A stretch of 64,000 nt of DNA from Tubulanus polymorphus (Eukaryota; Nemertea; Palaeonemertea; Tubulaniformes; Tubulanidae), in NCBI RefSeq assembly GCF_964204645.1, contig NC_134033.1, positions 11,119,155-11,183,154 of the forward strand. The letters are read 5' to 3'. Position 1 is the stretch's first letter; each line of letters begins with the position of its first letter. A program made the translations under genes and the position numbers. Positions 35,226 to 49,600 of the stretch are shown piece by piece. The notes beneath the pieces were generated by a model. That model was not told the DNA's origin and made no database searches. It saw only the letters and a program-made list of their open reading frames with translations.

Positions 35226-36015
35226 TACGGAACAAAACTAATGTCCGAAAGCTTTTCAGCTCTCCGTCGCCGGTCACATGCCGAGAACACCAGACAAAGA
35301 GCCAGCCAGGAATATACTGCCCTCTACACGCCCTCACACAGAACGCGAAAACCAGGATGACGATGCCTTACTTTCACCATTTACCGACAGGGTGTGCCGG
35401 GTGACGTCAGTAACTGACAAACCTATCAAATTGCCCAAGCCAAAAATAGGGCAGCGCAACTGGATTGCCTGCACTAGCACTCAAAGGAAGACAAGACTTA
35501 ATCCATGCCCGAAGCAACCCACAGGGAATCAATGAATACTAACACTCAAAGGAAGACAGGGAAATTAATCCCTGCCCGAAGCAATCCCTTAAAAGGAATC
35601 AATGAATGCTACCACGCAAGCAATCCCGCAGTGAATCAATGAATCCTAGCACGCAAAGGAAGACAGGGAAATTAATCCCTGCCCGAAGCAATCCCTTAAA
35701 AGGAATCAATGAATGCTAGAACGCAAAGGAAGACAAGACTAAATCTTTGCCCGAAGCAATTCCTGAAAAGGAATCAATGGATACTAGTAGACAGTCCTGC
35801 TTTACCACTCCACTTTTAACCCGTGCAATCCGACTGACTTGCCCGTCATTGACGTCACCAAGCACACTCTGTTGATACGTGGGGAGAGTGAGGCCTTGTC
35901 ATCCTGGTTTTCATGTTCCGTATGAGGGCGTGTAGAGGGCAGCCATTTCCTGACCGACTCTTTGTCTGACATCCTCGACACGTGACCGTTGAAGGAGAGC
36001 CAACGCTTTCGGACA
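35226..36015. mobile_element. Inverted pair of retroelement-like fragments around a 67-bp tandem repeat
   Basis: A segment at about 35233-35440 on the plus strand and one at about 35826-36015 on the minus strand are diverged copies of one another. Both contain AACAAARCTAATGTCCGAAAGC, and both can be read as R-P-H-T-E-x-E-N-Q-D-D. The right copy reads NVRKRWLSFNGHVSRMSDKE, which recalls the W-x-G-H-V-x-R-M motif near the end of LINE ORF2. Between them, 35475-35783 holds five copies of a ~67-bp unit with GACAGGGAAATTAATCCCTG. The function is unknown; a composite dead element is the simplest reading. Confidence 0.45.
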
Positions 36016-36236
36016 TTAGCTTTGTTCCAGCAAACGTTGAAATTCGACAGAGAAATCGGCCCTGAAAAATAAAACGGATTAGACCCTGAAAAATAGAACG
36101 GATTAATAAACACGGAACAGTACAGGACAGCACGGAGATGAACAGTAACGCATAAAACATAAAGACGTCGTTCCTCAGGAAGCAGGAACAGGAGCGGGAG
36201 CGCAGCGAAGATCGCCAGGAGAATCCATGGTAGCAT
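35853..36236 (-). pseudogene. Unrecognised hydrophobic reading frame, possibly broken
   Basis: From the ATG at 36236 the minus strand starts MLPWILLAIFAALPLLFLL, a signal-anchor-like segment. A second hydrophobic stretch (FYALLFISVLSCTVPCLL) follows about 25 codons later but in the next frame, as if one base had been gained or lost between them. Two tandem acceptor-like sites (TATTTTTCAGGG) follow at about 36063-36110. I do not recognise the protein. It may be a broken small membrane protein gene or chance. Confidence 0.25.
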
Positions 36237-36299
36237 GTTCACAGTGTGAGTGTGCAGAGGTGAATGGCCTATGCTTGTGTGCACCGTAGTCAGCTGGTG

Positions 36300-37978
36300 A
36301 CGTTTTCAATAGAGCGTATGAATGATTTCAACAACTCTGAATAGCCGCAATAGTGTCTCTCTATTGTTGAATGGATTTACATTGAGAGCTTATAGAAGGT
36401 TCTACTGCCGAGTTGAATACGCGCCATTAGCCAGCTGAACAATATCATGGAACTTTAATAAGGCCATATAATATAGATCACTAGATTCCCAGCAAATGCC
36501 AAGTCTATTATGGAGTTACATGAATAAAAATGAGCCAAATTTTCAATTTTCAAACTTAAAGAATCCTTGTATCCACTAAAAAGTGCAGATAATTTCATAC
36601 CATACATAACATTTCGCCATGTACTTTTTTCATCAGACTATAATTTGTATATTATATACTTTTGTCCTGTTCAATGCGCATTGTATTTTTGGAGAAAGGA
36701 GAGAAGTGGAATTAGGTCCAATGTTTTGACTTATTTTCACCATTGACTGAGCAAGATTGAAAATACCCGAGTAAAAATAACTCTGGACGTGGGTGTTTGT
36801 TATAACAACTAGGCTTTCGTATAACATTTTCCTATTCGACTACGGACTCTCAATCTGTTTAACTAGCATCGGTATGACGTCAAACAATGCTAAAAATCTA
36901 ATTTCATCCACAGCATAACTAATAATTTCATAATAATAGAATCTTTTAATATTGTTTCTGCTGATTTTCATATCTCGACGAAGCCAGAACTGTCCACGCG
37001 GACTGTTTTAAATACAATAATAAAACTCTGACATTTTGTTTTCTGATTTAGAAGCGTTTAAGTTTTATTTCAATTAATTACAATTTGGAAAGATGGGTTT
37101 CCAGCCGGGTTGATTGAGATTAACTTACAATATATACAGACTGTACAAATAATACAAAATTACACTCAGTTTATTAAATAAATAATAAAGAAATGTCATC
37201 TTGAAATTTCTCATTGAGACGCCGTCTATTCGAAAAAAAAATTAACGTACCATTATAGAGGGAAAAAATCTAATTTAACAAGGACAGGATCGAGTTTATT
37301 TTGGGAATAATTATACACATTAAATGAAAAATTCCGCTCTTAAAATAAATTCAGGGTCCGCTCCCGGGGGATCTGAAATTTCTCACACTCCCTCAACAAT
37401 CAACTTGCAGGCAGTCCAACTGGCGGCGCAATCATGTTTTATCGATTGGGGAAAAAACCTTTGAGATATACCATAGAATTTCACTAGCCCGGTGGACAAG
37501 TGATAATGATAACCTACTCGACCTAATGAGATTATACTTGTCCCGGGGAAATGGACAAGTGTTTAGATCCATCACAACCCAAAATATGCATTCATTACAA
37601 AAATAATAATGGCACACAGCACTCTCCAACCATGATAAAGGCTTCAGTTAACCAAACCTCTATGAGTCTTAGTGAATAACTGAAACTAGATGATCTACAA
37701 TGTTCACAAAATCAAATCACAATCACAAAAAATAATTCACAATCACCGAGAATCGACATCATGATTTCAACAAGATAAATCAGCATTTTAACAATCGTCA
37801 TTAATTTCTATGTGCGAAAAATGTTCAGCTATTGAAAGAATTAAGTAGATATTGAAAAACAGATTTTCACGATACAAGAAAAAACACAAATCCATTCGTT
37901 ACACACAGTAAACCGCTCGTTAATTCGACGCCAATACAACGTGACTACAATCCATACACTTCTAAATTCCTCGCGTTT
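36300..37978. other. Gene-free interval before the tandem duplication
   Basis: AT-rich DNA with no supported exon. On the minus strand AATAAAA signals occur (for example near 37065), so an extended LRCH 3' UTR could reach here, but nothing proves it. Confidence 0.4.
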
Positions 37979-40666
37979 TCCCGATAAAAACAGAACTTTC
38001 CCCGTGTTCTGATGACTGGCAGTAGGAAAGACCAGAGAGTTATTATCTAGACAGATTCGAATAGTAAGCTAGTGCAGTAGATATTCCGACATTTCGGCTA
38101 TTACATTTTTGGAAAATCTCCCCGTCTGAATTACAAATGGTTTACTGTATTAAACTGTACTGATCAAGACCCTTGAGATAAATAGTTAACCTTCAACAGC
38201 ATTTCTAACATTGTGTATTATTTACAAAGGAAAAATCTTCCAAATGTTTGCATCCCTTCAGCAAGGCCAGGTTCAGATGGCGTGGTTTTCATTTAGCTCA
38301 TTATTTCAACTACAGTAAAAACGAACTAATGCCTAACAAGCACATGAGAGGAAATTTGGTTTGATCAGAAGAGTTGTCCAAATTGCGTCCACTTGAAATT
38401 GCTAAAATTTAACCCCTTCCTCTCCTTGTTCACATTAAACCCTTCCCCCAGCACACCGTCTGAAACTGATTTTATTTAAAAAGTTTTCAATTCAACTTGA
38501 GAAGAAAAGCTACTTTCGTTCATCGATGAGTAGAAATAGTCCGATGTTTTGACAACAGGGCAAACATGGCAGCAGTAGCAAACATTCAGTATATTTACAG
38601 GTTACAGGAGATAACGAGATCAGGAAGTTTGTACTCGACGATGACAACCAGAGATGAGAGAGGTAAATGGAGAGATGTTGAGAAGATTTTTTAAAACTGG
38701 TGGCAGTTTGTTGGCTTTAATGGATAGTTAACAGCAAGGGCCCGGTGTTAGTAACGTAGGTATCATCAATCCAGGGGCACATGTACAGTGTTCAAATAAA
38801 CTATCCAAACTATGAAAAAGGTTCACAATTTTTATATCTGCATCGTTTTTAAGCAGTATTTTTCACGGGAGTTACCACAACATCACGCTGCTGATCGACA
38901 CTTCCGTAATAGAAGTTTTCTATTTAGATCGGTTAAACAGGAGTTTCATTGATCGAAAGACAATGTCTAAAACTTGGAAAATTTCCATTTAAAACAGAAT
39001 ATGCATCATTGGAAATCTAATTAAAAGTAGCTTTGAGTTTTTAAATGAATGACCCTAGAATTAACGGCTTATGATGCCCAGTCAATCTGCTTGCTACCTG
39101 TACACACCGTCGACTTTATCATCATTCTTCCTATTTTCTATCATTCAGGTTTCACAATGTGTTCAGAGATTAATCCCATGGACACTCTTCATCAAAAATG
39201 AACTACAAAAGCAACACTTTATCACCTCAGAAAGCGATCATCAACACTTAATGTGTTCAAGACTATACCAGAGACATTTTCAAATTGAAGATGAACTACA
39301 AACACCAGACATTAGACATTAGACATTTCATCAGTACACTTTTGAAAGTGATCGTTTAGGCTTCACACATCCATAGGGCATAATTCCAGGCAGTAGATTG
39401 ATACCAGCATATATTTACAACAATCTTATCGTTCGACATTAACAACGTATCATTCGACTGAATGAATTACATAGAATTCTACCGATTCTTACTATACCCG
39501 AGTATTAAACATTTAGTTGAATTTCATGAGTCAAATCCTGATCATTTTCTCGAAAACAAATGTCTACATATCTTACACATCACAATCGCTATACAATTCC
39601 GTCAAAATATTTCAAAACACAAATTGGCAGCATTTTGGCTTTTATGAATCTCACACCAGCAAATAGAGAGAGAGAGGGCAGCACTGATTGCACTAAAACA
39701 TTGTTATATTAAACGTTATTATCACAGAACGAAATTGTATCGTCAAGTATCACTACGTGGCAGTCAGTAGCACACCCGATATGGCGTTAACAGCAGGGGT
39801 ACCATGTTGGTAGCAGAGCGTACCTCATTTATATCATATTGCTACCATAATGATAGCGACGCATATGAATATGGTATTGAATTGCTACTGCGTAGGTAGC
39901 AAAGCATACCACTCCGGTATCGTATCACTACCATGTTGCTAGCATATTCATACTGCGCTAGTATTACGTTGCTATCGCGCTGATAATGGTCATAACGTTT
40001 CGCATCACTACCAACTATTGGTCGCAGATCTTAACTACGTTCGTCGAGAAATGGCTACCTAGCTACCATGTCGGTAGCATATCGTTATCACAATCGTTGT
40101 CATAACGCCGCTATGTTTCGCTGTAAGTGTTATCCGATGAGTATCACACGGTACTGAGTGATGGGTTGGCGTGGTTGAACAGTGCGTGCACGGTGATCCC
40201 GACGCGGAAAACTCCTTTCTCCTCCAGCACGTCGGTCGCTGAACATATTTGACCCTGAAAATATATCGTAAAACATGCATATATTAAACGAGGAAAAACT
40301 GGGAGAAACAAGGAAATGAATGAAACGATTGAAAATCTACAAAAAATGAGTGAATTTCATTCAACCTGCATCGAGCTAGATAGAGTAAAACTTCGCCAAG
40401 AACCTTAGTGTCTGATGTACCACTGAGTGGTGGGTACACTAGGAGTATAGAGCAATGGAGATCACTGTGGAGACAGCCACACTACAGGACTGGGTGAAGA
40501 GTTAAACCCGCTTCATCAGAGTCATTGGGGACCAATTTTATAAATCCAGTTCATGAGAAATCTGGATCAAACTACATTTATGCATAAGTGGACCACGAAT
40601 AATATCCAGATTCCAGATTAGATCAATATCGTATTAAATTATCCCGATTAAACGTGTCAATGTACA
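37979..40666. repeat. Tandem segmental duplication, copy 1 (2688 bp)
   Basis: This segment is repeated at 40670-43357 with a constant offset of 2691 bp and no difference that I could find by reading. It contains the LRCH terminal coding exon (40144-40254), its 3' UTR and a minus-strand AATAAA at 38471-38476. Three filler bases (ATA) separate the copies. Confidence 0.97.
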
Positions 40667-43600
40667 ATATCCCGATAAAAACAGAACTTTCCCCGTGTTC
40701 TGATGACTGGCAGTAGGAAAGACCAGAGAGTTATTATCTAGACAGATTCGAATAGTAAGCTAGTGCAGTAGATATTCCGACATTTCGGCTATTACATTTT
40801 TGGAAAATCTCCCCGTCTGAATTACAAATGGTTTACTGTATTAAACTGTACTGATCAAGACCCTTGAGATAAATAGTTAACCTTCAACAGCATTTCTAAC
40901 ATTGTGTATTATTTACAAAGGAAAAATCTTCCAAATGTTTGCATCCCTTCAGCAAGGCCAGGTTCAGATGGCGTGGTTTTCATTTAGCTCATTATTTCAA
41001 CTACAGTAAAAACGAACTAATGCCTAACAAGCACATGAGAGGAAATTTGGTTTGATCAGAAGAGTTGTCCAAATTGCGTCCACTTGAAATTGCTAAAATT
41101 TAACCCCTTCCTCTCCTTGTTCACATTAAACCCTTCCCCCAGCACACCGTCTGAAACTGATTTTATTTAAAAAGTTTTCAATTCAACTTGAGAAGAAAAG
41201 CTACTTTCGTTCATCGATGAGTAGAAATAGTCCGATGTTTTGACAACAGGGCAAACATGGCAGCAGTAGCAAACATTCAGTATATTTACAGGTTACAGGA
41301 GATAACGAGATCAGGAAGTTTGTACTCGACGATGACAACCAGAGATGAGAGAGGTAAATGGAGAGATGTTGAGAAGATTTTTTAAAACTGGTGGCAGTTT
41401 GTTGGCTTTAATGGATAGTTAACAGCAAGGGCCCGGTGTTAGTAACGTAGGTATCATCAATCCAGGGGCACATGTACAGTGTTCAAATAAACTATCCAAA
41501 CTATGAAAAAGGTTCACAATTTTTATATCTGCATCGTTTTTAAGCAGTATTTTTCACGGGAGTTACCACAACATCACGCTGCTGATCGACACTTCCGTAA
41601 TAGAAGTTTTCTATTTAGATCGGTTAAACAGGAGTTTCATTGATCGAAAGACAATGTCTAAAACTTGGAAAATTTCCATTTAAAACAGAATATGCATCAT
41701 TGGAAATCTAATTAAAAGTAGCTTTGAGTTTTTAAATGAATGACCCTAGAATTAACGGCTTATGATGCCCAGTCAATCTGCTTGCTACCTGTACACACCG
41801 TCGACTTTATCATCATTCTTCCTATTTTCTATCATTCAGGTTTCACAATGTGTTCAGAGATTAATCCCATGGACACTCTTCATCAAAAATGAACTACAAA
41901 AGCAACACTTTATCACCTCAGAAAGCGATCATCAACACTTAATGTGTTCAAGACTATACCAGAGACATTTTCAAATTGAAGATGAACTACAAACACCAGA
42001 CATTAGACATTAGACATTTCATCAGTACACTTTTGAAAGTGATCGTTTAGGCTTCACACATCCATAGGGCATAATTCCAGGCAGTAGATTGATACCAGCA
42101 TATATTTACAACAATCTTATCGTTCGACATTAACAACGTATCATTCGACTGAATGAATTACATAGAATTCTACCGATTCTTACTATACCCGAGTATTAAA
42201 CATTTAGTTGAATTTCATGAGTCAAATCCTGATCATTTTCTCGAAAACAAATGTCTACATATCTTACACATCACAATCGCTATACAATTCCGTCAAAATA
42301 TTTCAAAACACAAATTGGCAGCATTTTGGCTTTTATGAATCTCACACCAGCAAATAGAGAGAGAGAGGGCAGCACTGATTGCACTAAAACATTGTTATAT
42401 TAAACGTTATTATCACAGAACGAAATTGTATCGTCAAGTATCACTACGTGGCAGTCAGTAGCACACCCGATATGGCGTTAACAGCAGGGGTACCATGTTG
42501 GTAGCAGAGCGTACCTCATTTATATCATATTGCTACCATAATGATAGCGACGCATATGAATATGGTATTGAATTGCTACTGCGTAGGTAGCAAAGCATAC
42601 CACTCCGGTATCGTATCACTACCATGTTGCTAGCATATTCATACTGCGCTAGTATTACGTTGCTATCGCGCTGATAATGGTCATAACGTTTCGCATCACT
42701 ACCAACTATTGGTCGCAGATCTTAACTACGTTCGTCGAGAAATGGCTACCTAGCTACCATGTCGGTAGCATATCGTTATCACAATCGTTGTCATAACGCC
42801 GCTATGTTTCGCTGTAAGTGTTATCCGATGAGTATCACACGGTACTGAGTGATGGGTTGGCGTGGTTGAACAGTGCGTGCACGGTGATCCCGACGCGGAA
42901 AACTCCTTTCTCCTCCAGCACGTCGGTCGCTGAACATATTTGACCCTGAAAATATATCGTAAAACATGCATATATTAAACGAGGAAAAACTGGGAGAAAC
43001 AAGGAAATGAATGAAACGATTGAAAATCTACAAAAAATGAGTGAATTTCATTCAACCTGCATCGAGCTAGATAGAGTAAAACTTCGCCAAGAACCTTAGT
43101 GTCTGATGTACCACTGAGTGGTGGGTACACTAGGAGTATAGAGCAATGGAGATCACTGTGGAGACAGCCACACTACAGGACTGGGTGAAGAGTTAAACCC
43201 GCTTCATCAGAGTCATTGGGGACCAATTTTATAAATCCAGTTCATGAGAAATCTGGATCAAACTACATTTATGCATAAGTGGACCACGAATAATATCCAG
43301 ATTCCAGATTAGATCAATATCGTATTAAATTATCCCGATTAAACGTGTCAATGTACAGATCCGATCAAAACCAGTGGTAAATGATGATGCATGCACCTGG
43401 TGGCCTTGCAGTAGTAAAGTTCAGTAGACTTGATTTGGCTCAGATCTCTGAGGGAGTTGGAGCAAGACTGATGATTCTCCAAGGCTGTCAGAGTGACAAC
43501 GTCTTCATCATATTAATTGGAGTAGGAAAATTCTGGACATTTATTCCGCAGCATGTGACATTTAGAGGCAATTGGATGTATAAGAAATCCACCGATATAA

Positions 43601-46600
43601 ACCAGATATATACATGTATCCGCTCTTCTGAAAAAATTTACCTTAACAATTGAATTACTTGAATAAATGTATCATTTATTTATTGGTCTATGGTTCGACT
43701 ACATTGAACACAGAAAATCTTTTTCAGTTACCCACTTGCCAGGGAAAGAATGATATTACATCCCTTGTCAGTGTCACAAGAAATTCATCGATGTCAGTCT
43801 GTACACAAAACAAAGAACAATGGCCCCATGAATACTACCATAAAATTGGAAATTTTGAAACTAGGATTTTCTGGTTTCAGGAGGGTCTACAGTACCTGTT
43901 GGAAGTAACTGAATTAAATCGGGCAATGGCAAGTGAGGAAGATATAAATAGATCAGAAATGCCATCTGTTGGCTGGAATTTCAATGTGTAAATCTTTTGC
44001 ACTTTTATTGAAGGGAAATTTTTTTTTTTGAAAAAAAAAAAAAAAAGCGATTGTCATTAAAACAAAGTCCGTATCAATACAAAAATCAATTCTAGTTTTT
44101 TCCAGTTATAATTCACAACAACTTTACATACACTTACTAAACAACAGCTAAAAATTCATGGCTCCCACAGCAAGGTGAATTCGAAATTACCAAGTTTTCC
44201 CAAAGTATTGGTTGTGACGGATGCTTTCTGGATGGGGCGTTTTAAACGAGTAGATACCAATGAAATTTGCCCTTGGTCCCATGTAGAAAATAAATTTCTC
44301 AAATACTTCACGATTAGAGGAAAATTTCTCAAATTTCGCAAATATTTCCAAACCCAAAAATATCATTTCAAAATTCTGAAGGTTTTTCCGATATCCTGGT
44401 ACAGCGGGAACCATGTCAATTAAAGCAACAGGATTTTCACTTTCTACGCAAAAACGCTTTCATTTCATACAAAATCTCTCATAAATATAGTGGAAGATTT
44501 CCTTCATCGTGGGAAGCATTGTGCGCAATTAATCTAATCAGCATATCTATTATTCTATAGAGACGACGCCGGGGAATATTGTGGACTTTTTTTCAGCAAG
44601 TATCTCAATCACAGGTAAGCCTTTAATACGTACAAATATCTAACTTGAATTGCATATACCGGTTATTATACTAAAACAGAGAAATATTCGCAACTAACAA
44701 GACAGACAAACGGACAGACAGACAGAAATCATCTTTTTTAGATACCGATCATCTTCTACTGTCTGTCACACCTACTCTCCGTGCGACGTTTTGGTCTGTA
44801 ATTTCGTTAATAATCGATTTATCTACCTTTATTACGCATCAATTTGTTCAGTGAGGAATTTGCATTCAGAAATAAACAACAATTTTCACTAAAGTTTTTG
44901 TTTTCATTTATGAGCGATAGTTTACTCGGCATACGCTCGCGTAATGCTGAAAAATCAGCTCCGCGGACGCTCGGAAACGTTACAGTGACGTCATCACCTG
45001 CTCATTAGCATATCAAAATACAGTAGGTGGCGCCACGTGACGGGCCATAAAAGCCGTTTTTCAGCATTACGCTAGCGTATGCTAGGTAAACTATTGCTGA
45101 TAGATGAAAACACAAACAAATTTATGCCAGTTCATGATTTATTTCTGAATGCAAATTCCTTACTGAACAAATTGATGCATTATATTTACAGATCAACCGA
45201 TTATTAACGAAATTACAGACCAAAACGTCGCACGAAGAGCATGTGTGACAGACAGTAGTCATTTTTTTGAATGACTCTTTAATTCTTACTCTTTTTAGAA
45301 AAGAATTGGCAGATTTTTGCGTATGCTCTAAGTGGATGGTCCCTGACTAAATATTTGGTCCCCACTTGATCAAATTTATCCAATCCAATCCGAATAAGAC
45401 TGTTAAATATCTACCTACTCTATTTCTCATCTTTGCATCACATATTTGCATCCATCAACATCAAAATATTGCGATATTTTGCTCTTTTCTCAAAAAACTC
45501 ACTACAAGTCCGTTGTACGTTTAAAATCCATTATACAAAATTATACCATTGAACACAACAAAGATGAAAACGCCTTTTTTTATAATAATGAGACAATTAC
45601 GTAAAATTATTTACAAAAATATTTCAATTTTCAAAACAATTTATGAAAAGAAGAGTTTGAAAAAAAAAACATATCAAACCCATTTTCGGCGAAATGCAAA
45701 TTCAAATCAATGAATGAAATTGAAATACCATCCAGGTAAATTTTAGACATCAATACATCGTCATGGAAATGAAAATCTCGTTGAAAGCCTTTTAAAAAAG
45801 ATTCCAAAACATCAGGTCCCATAAATACCGGGTACGTCTGTTAATGAAACTATTTGCACATATTCAAATCATCCAAGTATAACCTCTAAAATCAAAATGC
45901 CTTTTAAAGCCGTGATCACACGAGTGTTTTTGGGCAATGCAGGATAAACAACCTTGGGCCATCCGTTCACATGATGCCAATTTGACCCGCACCTGTTTGA
46001 CCCCGGTAAAGGGCTGATAAAAAATGTCAGACCGTGTCTGTGCCAAGTGTAATTATTGCGAATGTATGCTAACTGGCTGCGGAGGTGACTTATTTCACTT
46101 AGTAAGCATTGTTTAGTATTGCGATCACGGCTTTAATCTCTAGAATAACCGATACCCACACCCTTCTCATAATCGAACCACTGCATCATTCATGTGATTT
46201 ACATATATCCATGTGGTTCCTAATCCCTGTAATATCTTCTGTCAAATTATCTTTTATACCCCATATAACCCCCCCAACCCACACTTGATGTATTATGAAA
46301 AGTGTCCAAATCGTAACTAGGTTAATAAAATACGCCTGGGATAATGAATTAGATTGTGCATTCATTTTATGAACCCCCCATAGTAAAATACCAATGTTTA
46401 CAGACAATTTATCATTGAATAAATAGCAAAATATATAGGCTTCATTATATATCATATACTGGTATAAAATTATGAAAATTTTTTAAAAATCATGACCCTG
46501 TTGATAGTTGTAATATAAAGAAGCAGAAAGAGACAGTTTTGGAGTAATCCGACTCCAAGGTATTTAGAGAGACAGGTAAATTGGAGTAGGTCTAAATCAG

Positions 46601-49600
46601 TTCTTTTTTCAGATACAGTTTGCCCCAAGGGGGAAAAGATGGAAGCAGTAAATGAAGAATGCAGTTATAATGAGACTTTCTGATGAGATTTTTTACAACA
46701 TTCCACAGGCTCAATATGCAAATTGTCGATTTATAATACTCTTTAACTAACGGTTCAGTATTTGCACACATTTTCTATAGTAGACTCCTACTACCGACTT
46801 GGTCCAGAAAGTTCGCTGTAACTCTAACGTAGGGAGAAATTGTGCTGTTATCATGAATTTGGCATTGTAAGAATAGATTTCCGTTAGATTTGATGTGTTT
46901 GAATGTTCACAGGAAAATGTTGGCATTGTACTCTACTCTGCCTACAACCTCTATTTATTCAATTCAATCAGTTGTGGCAGATTTTACATATTTCCGAAAT
47001 CTCTCGCTCGGCAAAATCGACACCATAAAAATCTGTAGAATTGAACTTGAAGTTCTAAGGTAGAAACTTTACAGGTTCCATCTTTACCAGGTAGAGGAGT
47101 CTACTGTTTATCACATTCATTTTTAAGGCATGCATTATTTTACATCAATCTCACTAATCCTCCCTTCATTAAACAATTCGAAGCATTCATACATTATAAT
47201 GTTACCGGGGCGGTCATGTTTAAAAAAGTTACATTGATGGTGACAAGCAACACATAACACAAACAAGCCATTGACAATATGGTAAGCATCACGCGGGTCA
47301 TCCACTTATAATCCATTTATAATCATATCTCCAACAAATCATTCTTCCCTATAATAGACTTGAACATTTATTCTGCACCTTCCGGAACCCGTTAAACCGG
47401 TGTCAGTTGACTTTTGTTAACTTGAAGATTTTGAGGGCCCATCAATTTAAAAAACACTTTTTTTTCAGAGGAACAAATTTGTCGTAAAAATTTACTAAAA
47501 TCCAGTTTTTTCATCAATGTAGATAGTTATTCAAGTAATTGGTGGTACAATTTGAATTTGAACGAACTTATAATTGATACCTCCGCCAAGGAGGATATAC
47601 TTTGCAACCATCCAACTGTTTACATGAAGCAAAATCGGATTTTCACCAGGAGAATTTTTGCCAAGGGATTATTAACCGGAAGATTTTTACCTTAGAGGGA
47701 TTTTCACATACATTTAGTTCGATTGTTTGTATAATATAAATGGATGACGCTGCATTGGTTTTTTTTGTACAGCAGTAGCGGGGATAAGATACGTTAATCT
47801 CTCTCTCTCTCTCACTCTCTCTCAGTCTCAGTCAGGAGACGCGTTATATGCCAGATAGATCGTTGTAGCGACAAATATAAGCACACACATATATGAGACT
47901 AGATAATCCCGATAGGTTAGTCGTGGATACAGTAGTAACTGGCTGACAGTGTTAACAATTCGCCCATTCCCGTCCATTATATCGTCGCATGCACACACAC
48001 ACTCCTGCAAAGAGCCAATAGGAAGAGTCGTTGTATTATTCGGTTGCTACGGTCATGCTCATTGTTTTAACATGCACGGCGACGGTTACTATGGACGATG
48101 GGTTATAAGTATTTTTTCGACGACCGTCGTATTATTTTCTTTTTATGAGTTACATCTAGGGACGAGGATTCAAACAGAAACAAATCGTCGATACACTATT
48201 AATACTAGCAACACGATATTGCGGTTTACAATGGTAATTAACTGATTACATAACTAACATATAAATCCGATAATTGATATAATTAATTAATCATCATTCT
48301 CATCAAGCGATATCTAAATCATCATTTCCATGCATAAGGTGAATATGTCTATATACTTGGATATTATGTTTAATCTTTTGAGGATGGAAAAATAGGTTGC
48401 CCTGAGTTTTGACGCCATATGCGCGCACACGCAGTCAACAATCACGATGTCAAACCAAATCAAGTCAACGACCCTTCGTTTTGGCTCCAAATGTAGGAAT
48501 AACAATATGTAGCTCGTTGGTACCGTTCGGTGGGTTCCTCGGTAGAATACCAGGTTCTCTACTCTGCCTTACAAGTCTTCATTGAGATGCCAATTCGATA
48601 TACTTTTTCCAGACTAGATGGGACCATAATTGTCGCGATCACATGGAGGCAATTTGACCAGGGCCAATGTTACTTTTCTATCCATTGTCGTTAGATTACA
48701 TCATTAGAAATAAGCATATGAAGTCAGTAAGTAAGTTTTTGACTCGTCCGTCCGAGCTATAGCTTGCAAATGCACTTATTGAATGCGGTCGAATATGCTA
48801 TTTCTAAAAAAATGCAGTTTTTTTCCATAGATAGATATTCTCGATAAAATAATAATAATGCCTCTTAAATTTAGACAGTCGATATAATGTCTACTGCAGA
48901 GCATACACGCCCAGGTTTTGCAGCGTAAGTAATTCAAATAGTTAAAGAGCGTGTTTTGATTTTCCCGGAGAGATTTGTGCGACATTCCTGTACGGTAAGC
49001 AGAATGAGATTTCTAGATGCAATTGATTGAAAGGTGAAATTCACTCATTTGGGAGATTGAAAATATATCTTGTAACAAGCAGAATTCATGTGCAATTACA
49101 GTTCATTCAGTGATCATATATATGTATTATACACCAGGCCCGGTTTCACGAGAAAACTCTTAACTTCAAATAGTTAAGCACGCACAGCATGAAATAAACC
49201 GAAAACACGAAACACAAATGATTTTCTCACACGTTTCAAAACGACATACATTTCTCCAAAACAAGAAACACCGCTTCACCAGATAATGAAACAACACTTG
49301 TTTCTATTGGTGTATGAGATGTCAGTATTAGCTAAAAAAGAAACACTGAAACACAAGATGTTTTCCTTGTTTCAACATTTTTCTTGCTATGCGCGCTAGG
49401 GTCTAAACCATAGAGATTAATTTATGATTTGTGAAACTGGGCCGAGGGCCTGCAGCTATTATAGACATTCTCAATAACGCTTGTCTATAAAACTAGCCCC
49501 TTAACTTTATTTAACCCTCCACCACCGATAATAATCTGACCAAATTTTGAAATATTTTCAAGAAGGCAAACCATGATCCAAAACAAGCGAAGTTTATCGA

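Noticed and set aside
43381..43991. Additional LRCH-intron gene with poly(A) tail
   Set aside because: Not claimed as a gene: no recognised domain, no clear exon chain, and the A run is preceded by a T run typical of simple sequence.
47949..48245. 98-codon plus-strand frame
   Set aside because: No domain, signal or splice support; low-complexity start.
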